Program-made: the position numbers and the translations under genes
Source: Natronomonas sp.
Lineage (GTDB): Archaea > Halobacteriota > Halobacteria > Halobacteriales > Haloarculaceae
Length of the DNA: 9,470 nucleotides
NCBI GenBank assembly: GCA_007135435.1
Contig: SLIW01000064.1
Location: 1-9,470 of the forward strand
Direction: 5' to 3'
Part shown: positions 5,506 through 9,470 of the stretch, piece after piece
Layout of the letters: each line of letters opens with the position of its first letter
How positions within the stretch are numbered: position 1 is the stretch's first letter
The notes under the pieces: model-generated
The model's database searches: none
What the model was told of the DNA's origin: nothing
The model's input: the letters and a program-made list of their open reading frames with translations, nothing else

Positions 5506-5507
5506 AG

Positions 5508-6728
5508 ATGAATATCGACGATATCGTTACGACGGAGTTCGAGGAACTGCCCCCGGAGACGACGGTCTCGAAGCTCGTCGGCCTCTTCGACGACCCCGAC
5601 GTCAGGGGCGTGGTCGTCCGGGACGACGACGCGTTCGAGGGGGTCGTCACCCGCCGACAGCTCACCGCCTCCCAACACCCCCCAGACAGGAAGGTCGGAT
5701 CGATCGTCTGGCACGTCCCCCGGGTCGACGCCGGCGAGGACGTCCGCGAGGTCGCCAGGCTCATGATCGACAGCGGGTCGACGCTCCTCCCGGTGTTCGA
5801 CGGCGAGCGCATGGTCGGGGTCGTGACGGGCGACGATCTGCTGCAATCGGTCGAGCCGTACCTCGAGGCGGCCACCGTCCGCGAGGCGTACAGCGACGAC
5901 CTCCTGACGGTGGCCCCGGAGACCAGCTTCGGGAAGGCGCTGCACCTGCTCCGCGAGCACCGGGTCGCCCACCTCCCCGTCGTGGAGGACGGCACGGCGC
6001 TGGGCATCCTCAGCCTCTACGATGTGGTTGGCATCGCCACCCGGACGATGCACCAGAGCCAGGGCGGCGACGCCGGCGGTCAGGACCCCTTCGGCGGAGC
6101 GATCTCGTCCAGCACGGCCCGGGCGCGCCCCGGCGGGTACGGCGCGCGGGAGGGCGAGCTGGCCCGGATGCTCGACCTCCCCGTCCGGGACGTCATGGTC
6201 TCGCCGGTCGAGACCATCGGGACGGACGCGACGCTCGAGGACGCCGTCGGCGCGATGTTTGCCGCGAACGCCTCCTCGCTGGTCGTCCTCGAGGACGGCC
6301 GGGCGACCGGGATCGTCACGAAGACCGACGTGCTCGACTCGCTCACCTGGGAGGCGGAGGGCAACCGCGCCGTCCAGCTCTATGGGGCGACCCTGCTGGA
6401 CGACATGAGCTACGAGGACGTGGTCGCCGTGATCGACGGCTTCGAGCGGATGGACGGCGAGATGACCATCCTGGACGCGAAGGTCCACCTCCACGAGCAC
6501 GACGAGACGCTCCGCGGGACGTCCCTCGTCCTGGCGCGCCTCCGGCTGTACACCGACAAGGGGCTGTTCATGGCGTCCGGCGAGGGCTACGGCGCGAGCC
6601 ACGCGATCAACGAGGCCCGGGACATCCTCGAACGGCGGATCCTCGAGAAGAAGACCTACGGCCAGAGCAAGAAGAAGCCCGACGAGGCGTTCTGGGAGCG
6701 GCGGTTCGGCTGGTGGCTGGAAGGGTGA
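5508..6728 (+). CDS. Four-CBS-domain protein with C-terminal HPF/RaiA-like ribosome hibernation domain
   Basis: This is a 406-residue cytosolic protein. Four CBS motifs lie at about 4-55, 66-115, 123-178 and 226-280, forming two adenine-nucleotide sensor (Bateman) modules like AMPK-gamma. The ligand motif G-h-h-T/S-x-x-D is seen as G104/T107/D110, G166/S169/D172 and G268/T271/D274. The first copy has Q51 in place of D. A G/A/R-rich linker (about 183-216) separates CBS3 and CBS4. Residues 300-381 fit the HPF/RaiA fold: helix YEDVVAVIDGFERM, strands AKVHLHEH, LVLARLRLYTDKG and LFMASGEG, then helix HAINEARDILERRILEKK and a basic tail QSKKK. HPF domains bind the 30S subunit and stop translation in starvation. 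The inferred role is ribosome silencing gated by ATP/AMP level. I am sure of the CBS part and fairly sure of the HPF-like part. Confidence 0.88.
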   Translation: MNIDDIVTTEFEELPPETTVSKLVGLFDDPDVRGVVVRDDDAFEGVVTRRQLTASQHPPDRKVGSIVWHVPRVDAGEDVREVARLMIDSGSTLLPVFDGERMVGVVTGDDLLQSVEPYLEAATVREAYSDDLLTVAPETSFGKALHLLREHRVAHLPVVEDGTALGILSLYDVVGIATRTMHQSQGGDAGGQDPFGGAISSSTARARPGGYGAREGELARMLDLPVRDVMVSPVETIGTDATLEDAVGAMFAANASSLVVLEDGRATGIVTKTDVLDSLTWEAEGNRAVQLYGATLLDDMSYEDVVAVIDGFERMDGEMTILDAKVHLHEHDETLRGTSLVLARLRLYTDKGLFMASGEGYGASHAINEARDILERRILEKKTYGQSKKKPDEAFWERRFGWWLEG

Positions 6729-6730
6729 GA

Positions 6731-6746
6731 CGCTGGGTCCCGAGCG
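6731..6746 (+). terminator. Short hairpin after the CBS-HPF stop (possible terminator)
   Basis: CGCT and AGCG pair around GGGTCCC just after the stop at 6728, giving a 4-bp stem, one mismatch and 2 more pairs. There is no T tract, so termination here is doubtful. It also overlaps the first base pairs of the 30-bp repeat array. Confidence 0.2.
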
Positions 6747-6836
6747 TGGCGCCACCGCGGCTGACGGACCACGCACGTGGTGCCACGCCGGGTGATGGTC
6801 CACGAGTGGGGTGCCACGCCGGATGATGAGCCACCA
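6745..6836 (+). repeat. Three degenerate 30-31-bp tandem repeats before the protease gene
   Basis: The units are 6745-6775, 6776-6805 and 6806-6836. Units 2 and 3 share GGTGCCACGCCGGRTGATG, and unit 1 is a diverged version with GGCGCCACCGCGGCTGACG. Each unit ends in CCAC or a close variant and contains a GTGG..CCAC dyad. The array stops 12 bp before the protease TATA element. The period is close to three helical turns, so identical sites would face the same side of the DNA. It may be a binding array for a regulator of the protease gene. Confidence 0.65.
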
Positions 6837-6848
6837 CAGGACACCGAG

Positions 6849-6854
6849 CTTTAG
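6849..6854 (+). promoter_or_regulatory. TATA-like element of the site-2 protease gene
   Basis: CTTTAG lies 27 bp before the ATG at 6879, the classic leaderless spacing. It shows that the protease can be transcribed apart from the CBS-HPF gene. Confidence 0.55.
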
Positions 6855-6878
6855 GTAGCGGGGGCGAGACCTCCAGGC

Positions 6879-8048
6879 ATGTTCAAGAGCTTCCGTGTCG
6901 GCTCCCTCTTCGGGATCCCGATCAAACTCGACATCACGCTCCTCATCGTGCTGCCCGTCTTCGCCTGGCTCATCGGCACGCAGGTGGGCGAGCTGGTCGC
7001 CGTGCTCAACACGGTGCTCGGGACCACCATGGACCCGGCGCCGCTCGCGGCGGGACCGGTGCCGTGGGTGCTCGGCGCCGTCGCGGCGGTCGGCCTCTTC
7101 GTCGGCGTCACCCTCCACGAGCTCGGCCACTCGCTCGTCGCGATCCGGTACGGCTACGAGATCGACTCGATCACCCTCTGGCTCCTCGGCGGGGTCGCCC
7201 AGTTCACCGAGCAGCCGCGGGTCTGGTACCACGAGTTCTGGATCGCCATCGCCGGGCCGATCGTCAGCATCGCCGTGGGGCTCGCGTGCTACCTCGCGAT
7301 CCTCCCGCTCCCGGCCCAGCTCGACGCCGCCATCTTCGTGCTCGCGTACCTGGCGGTGCTGAACGTCGTCCTGGCGGTGTTCAACATGATCCCGGCGTTC
7401 CCGCTCGACGGCGGTCGCGTGCTCCGGTCGCTGTTCTCGCGCACCCAGCCGTTCCCGGAGGCGACCCTGCGGGCTGTCCGGATCGGGAAGTTCTTCGCCG
7501 TGCTGCTGGGCATCTTCGGCCTCCTCGTCTTCAACATCTTCCTGATCGCGATCGCGTTCTTCATCTACATCGTCGGCGCAGCCGAGGGACGGCAGACGGT
7601 CCTCACCTCGGTGTTCGACGACATCCCGGCCTCCCGTGTCATGACCCCCGCCGACGAGGTCGTGACCGTCCCGGCCGAGCTCCCCCTCTCGGAGTTCCTC
7701 GACTTCGTGATGGAGCACCGCCACAGCGGCTACCCGGTCGTCCGTCACGGCGACATCGTTGGGGTGGTGACCCTCGAGGACTTCCGCGAAACGCCTCCCG
7801 ACCGCCGTGCCGAGCGGACGGTGGCGGACGTGATGACCACGGACCTGAAGACGGTCGCGTACGACACGGACTCCACGGAGGCGCTCAACGAGATCGCCAG
7901 GAACGACGTCGGGCGGGTGCTCGTCATGGACGACCTCGGGGAGTTCGCCGGGCTGATCACGCGGACCGACCTCGTCCGTGCCTTCGAGATCCAGCGCGAA
8001 CGGCAGCTGTACGCCGGCATCCCGGCAACCGAGGGCTGGGCGAGATGA
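6879..8048 (+). CDS. Site-2-type intramembrane zinc metalloprotease (M50) with two CBS domains
   Basis: This is a 389-residue membrane protein. The zinc motif HELGH is at 80-84, inside the second hydrophobic segment. The third ligand motif N169-x2-P172-x3-LDGG has D177. Hydrophobic segments lie at about 18-34, 62-88, 119-143, 149-170 and 203-233. The opening FGIPIKLDITLLIVLP is typical of the M50 S2P group with CBS domains, like Mycobacterium Rip3. Two CBS motifs follow at about 252-302 and 314-370, with ligand motifs G295/T298/D301 and G358/T361/D364. S2P enzymes cut transmembrane segments of anti-sigma factors, transcription-factor precursors or signal peptides. The archaeal substrate is unknown, and no membrane-bound regulator is encoded here. 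The CBS pair probably couples activity to adenine nucleotides in the cytosol. It has its own promoter 150 bp after the CBS-HPF gene. Confidence 0.93.
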   Translation: MFKSFRVGSLFGIPIKLDITLLIVLPVFAWLIGTQVGELVAVLNTVLGTTMDPAPLAAGPVPWVLGAVAAVGLFVGVTLHELGHSLVAIRYGYEIDSITLWLLGGVAQFTEQPRVWYHEFWIAIAGPIVSIAVGLACYLAILPLPAQLDAAIFVLAYLAVLNVVLAVFNMIPAFPLDGGRVLRSLFSRTQPFPEATLRAVRIGKFFAVLLGIFGLLVFNIFLIAIAFFIYIVGAAEGRQTVLTSVFDDIPASRVMTPADEVVTVPAELPLSEFLDFVMEHRHSGYPVVRHGDIVGVVTLEDFRETPPDRRAERTVADVMTTDLKTVAYDTDSTEALNEIARNDVGRVLVMDDLGEFAGLITRTDLVRAFEIQRERQLYAGIPATEGWAR

Positions 8049-8211
8049 CGAGGTGACCGGAGATCCGGCAATCACCGAGCCAGTCAGCCAGAAAATATCG
8101 TCGCGCCGGACCTGGGAGGAGACAACCGGCTTCCCGAGCGTCGAGCTACCGACCCGATTCTCGTTCGATGGGAACCTGCTGAGGGGTACTTCCGGACCGA
8201 CACCGTACTAG

Positions 8212-8691
8212 ATGTTGAGGATGTCAAAAATGAACCCACGCATGAACCCGTTCGCGGAGTTGGGAAGATTGTTCGACCAGCTCGGCGCCCAGTTCGACGA
8301 GGCGTCACACGATCTGGGAGCCTCCGAACCGTTCGCCCGGCTGTCGTTCGGGATGGAGTCGATGTCGGTGGACGTTATGGAGGAGGACGACGCGTTCGTC
8401 GTCCACGCTGACCTCCCCGGCTTCGAGCGAGACGACGTCGAGGTAATGATGACCGACCGCACCCTTCGAATCGACGCCGAACGCGAGGAGACCATGGAGG
8501 AGACCGACGAGGACGATGGGCGGTACATTCGACGTGAACGTCGGGATCGGTCCCTGAGCCGGTCGATCCAGCTCCGCGAGGACGTCGATCCGGAACAGGT
8601 CGACGCCAGGATGAAGAACGGCGTGCTGACCGTCACCATCCCGAAGCTCGAACCGCACGACGAAGACGTCGTGTCGATCGAGGTCTCGTAG
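8212..8691 (+). CDS. Small heat shock protein, Hsp20 / alpha-crystallin family
   Basis: This protein of up to 159 residues is an ATP-independent holdase chaperone forming cytosolic oligomers. The N-terminal arm (1-50) is Met- and Phe-rich (MNPFAELGRLFDQL). The alpha-crystallin domain runs from about 51 to 146, with VDVMEEDDAFVVHADLPGF (53-71), the strand TLRIDAER, an acidic loop (EETDEDDG), and the signature ARMKNGVLTVTIPK (132-145). The end SIEVS offers a weak I-x-V version of the C-terminal anchoring motif. Start choice is open: ATG codons at 8212, 8221, 8230 and 8242 are all in frame. I give the longest; a GTACTT at 8186-8191 is a weak TATA candidate for 8212-8221. An AT-rich AAAATAT at 8092-8098 could drive a longer leader. 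A six-T tract follows 19 bases after the stop. Confidence 0.93.
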   Translation: MLRMSKMNPRMNPFAELGRLFDQLGAQFDEASHDLGASEPFARLSFGMESMSVDVMEEDDAFVVHADLPGFERDDVEVMMTDRTLRIDAEREETMEETDEDDGRYIRRERRDRSLSRSIQLREDVDPEQVDARMKNGVLTVTIPKLEPHDEDVVSIEVS

Positions 8692-8710
8692 CGCCTCAGG
8701 AATCCGCGCA

Positions 8711-8716
8711 TTTTTT
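8711..8716 (+). terminator. T-tract terminator after hsp20
   Basis: Six T residues occur 20 bases after the hsp20 stop codon in otherwise G+C-rich DNA. Archaeal RNA polymerase stops at such U-runs without needing a hairpin. It is the clearest terminator in the window. Confidence 0.6.
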
Positions 8717-8884
8717 CGTACCCGGGCGCCGCCGCACCTGAGAACGGTGGCTTGGAGAGACACCAAGGAGATGACTCGTCCCTCGTGCACACCGGTCCCC
8801 ACGGCAACAGTCGGTGACAAATAGCGGCGACCCGGTCAGGCAGATCCGGGACGGTGTTCTGGGAGGAGCCGTGCGAACAGCATC

Positions 8885-8961
8885 GAGGAGCAGGGCAGAG
8901 GAGGTGCAGGGCGGAGGAGGTGCAGGACGGAGGAGGTGCAGGACGGACGAGGAGTAAGACG
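8885..8961 (+). repeat. 16-bp tandem repeat carrying GGAGGTG
   Basis: Three near-identical units GAGGAGGTGCAGGRCG occupy 8898-8913, 8914-8929 and 8930-8945. A shortened unit (8885-8897) precedes them and a diverged unit (8946-8961) follows. Each of the three core units has the Shine-Dalgarno consensus GGAGGTG on the plus strand. On the minus strand, the sense of the dehydrogenase gene, they read CACCTCCT, the 3'-terminal sequence of 16S rRNA. The array starts 19 bases after the dehydrogenase stop. No start codon follows on the plus strand at ribosome-binding distance. Confidence 0.75.
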
Positions 8962-8980
8962 GACAGCAGGGAACGGCCCG

Positions 8981-9470
8981 TCAGAAGGCGGTCCAGCCGC
9001 CGTCGACGGGGATGTTCGCTCCCGTGATGTACGACGCGCCGTCGGAGGCGAGGAACGCCGCAAGGGGGGCGATCTCCTCTGGTTCGGCGGGGCGATCCAT
9101 CGGGGTCCGTGTCAGGACGAACTCGTAGAACTGGTCCTGCTCGAGGAGGTCATCGACCATCGGCGTCCGCACGAACCCGGGACAGATCCCGTTTACGCGA
9201 ACGTTCTTCGGGGCGTAGTCGACGGCGACCTGCTGGGTGAAGTTCACGACGCCCCCCTTGGAGGCCGAGTACGCTGCCGCCCCCTTGCCGCCACGGAGTC
9301 CGTAGATGGATTCGATGTTGATGATGCACCCCTCGGTCTCGAGGAGGTGTGGGAGTGCCGCCTTCGAACCGTGCATGACGCCGTCGAGGTTGGTCGCCAC
9401 GACGTTCCGCCACTCCTCGAGGCTCATCTGCTGGAGGTGCGACTCGCTACCGACGCCCGCGTTGTTCACC
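8981..9470 (-). CDS. Short-chain dehydrogenase/reductase (N-terminus cut by window edge)
   Basis: The visible part is 162 residues, from just before the NNAG motif to the stop at 8981. The first visible codon (GTG at 9467-9469) is an internal valine, not a start. The Rossmann NAD(P)-binding glycine motif lies outside the window. In visible numbering, NNAG is at 2-5, the catalytic Asn is N27 (ATNLDG), and the catalytic Ser, Tyr and Lys are S54 (NIES), Y67 and K71 (YSASK) with the usual 13-residue Ser-Tyr spacing. CPGFVRTPM (96-104) and the C-terminal IPVDGGWTAF are classic-SDR features. It is an oxidoreductase of alcohol, keto or sugar-like substrates. The substrate and the cofactor preference cannot be seen. 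It converges with hsp20 and may not belong to the stress cluster. Confidence 0.9.
   Translation of the reverse strand, partial: VNNAGVGSESHLQQMSLEEWRNVVATNLDGVMHGSKAALPHLLETEGCIINIESIYGLRGGKGAAAYSASKGGVVNFTQQVAVDYAPKNVRVNGICPGFVRTPMVDDLLEQDQFYEFVLTRTPMDRPAEPEEIAPLAAFLASDGASYITGANIPVDGGWTAF

Larger units (their letters stand above)
5085..5507. other. Divergent intergenic region between usp3 and the CBS-HPF gene
   Basis: The 423 bases hold no convincing gene. A plus-strand frame at 5176-5511 is rich in R and S, overlaps both promoters and ends over the CBS-HPF start, so I reject it. The region contains the usp3 TATA (5122-5129), two inverted repeats built on GGGTC/GACCC (5428-5454 and 5486-5505), and the CBS-HPF TATA (5468-5473). 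It is long for an archaeal intergenic region and probably carries regulation for both genes. Confidence 0.6.
8692..8980. other. Convergent intergenic region between hsp20 and the dehydrogenase gene
   Basis: The 289 bases hold no convincing gene. They contain the hsp20 T tract (8711-8716), an AT-rich ACAAATAG near 8816-8824 with no start codon at the right distance, and a G-rich tandem repeat (8885-8961) just beyond the dehydrogenase stop. Confidence 0.5.

Noticed and set aside
5176..5511. 111-codon plus-strand frame between usp3 and CBS-HPF
   Set aside because: It is R/S-rich, covers promoter elements of both neighbours and overlaps the CBS-HPF start codon. No domain is visible.
6745..6836. 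CRISPR-like reading of the 30-bp repeats
   Set aside because: The units are directly abutted with no spacers, are degenerate, and there are no cas genes.
5271..8075. 934-codon open frame on the minus strand
   Set aside because: It lies antisense to the CBS-HPF and protease genes, whose motifs are unmistakable. Long antisense frames are expected with high third-position G+C. Its composition (R, H, V, E rich, low complexity) is that of a shadow.

Overview
The window looks like chromosomal DNA from a halophilic archaeon (class Halobacteria). Four things point there: high G+C, acidic lysine-poor proteins, several genes whose start codon lies about 27 bp after a TATA-like element (typical of leaderless haloarchaeal transcripts), and protein families common in haloarchaea. 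I cannot name the genus. I see no rRNA, tRNA, insertion sequence, CRISPR array or phage gene.

Layout. A haloarchaeal conserved protein, possibly HTH-containing, runs off the left edge on the minus strand (1-402). After a 583-bp stretch with no convincing gene comes a two-gene minus-strand regulatory operon. It encodes a 54-residue AbrB/MazE-fold protein (1321-1485) and a winged-helix regulator (986-1324), joined by an ATGA overlap and preceded by a 28-bp dyad over the promoter. Next are two plus-strand universal stress proteins (1844-2281, 2627-3073) and a TIM-barrel sugar isomerase/epimerase-like protein (3181-3954). Two minus-strand genes follow: an FMN-binding split-barrel protein (4066-4524) and a third universal stress protein (4665-5084). 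The plus strand then carries a four-CBS protein with a C-terminal HPF/RaiA-like ribosome-hibernation domain (5508-6728), a CBS-containing site-2 protease (6879-8048) and an Hsp20 chaperone (8212-8691). A short-chain dehydrogenase runs off the right edge on the minus strand (8981-9470).

How the genes may work together (inference). Three UspA proteins, a CBS protein with a hibernation domain, a CBS-regulated intramembrane protease, Hsp20 and a flavin split-barrel protein form a compact energy-stress or dormancy neighbourhood. The content resembles the Mycobacterium tuberculosis DosR dormancy regulon, especially its Usp / Rip3 (S2P-CBS) / Hrp1 (CBS) cluster plus HspX. The AbrB-wHTH pair beside the first usp gene is the obvious candidate local regulator.

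Several short repeats sit in promoters and gaps: a 15-bp tandem duplication before usp1, three degenerate 30-bp repeats just before the protease TATA box, paired GGGTC inverted repeats and a shared 12-mer in the hibernation-gene promoter, and a 16-bp tandem repeat carrying GGAGGTG before the dehydrogenase. All functional statements rest on motif recognition by eye. No database search was run.
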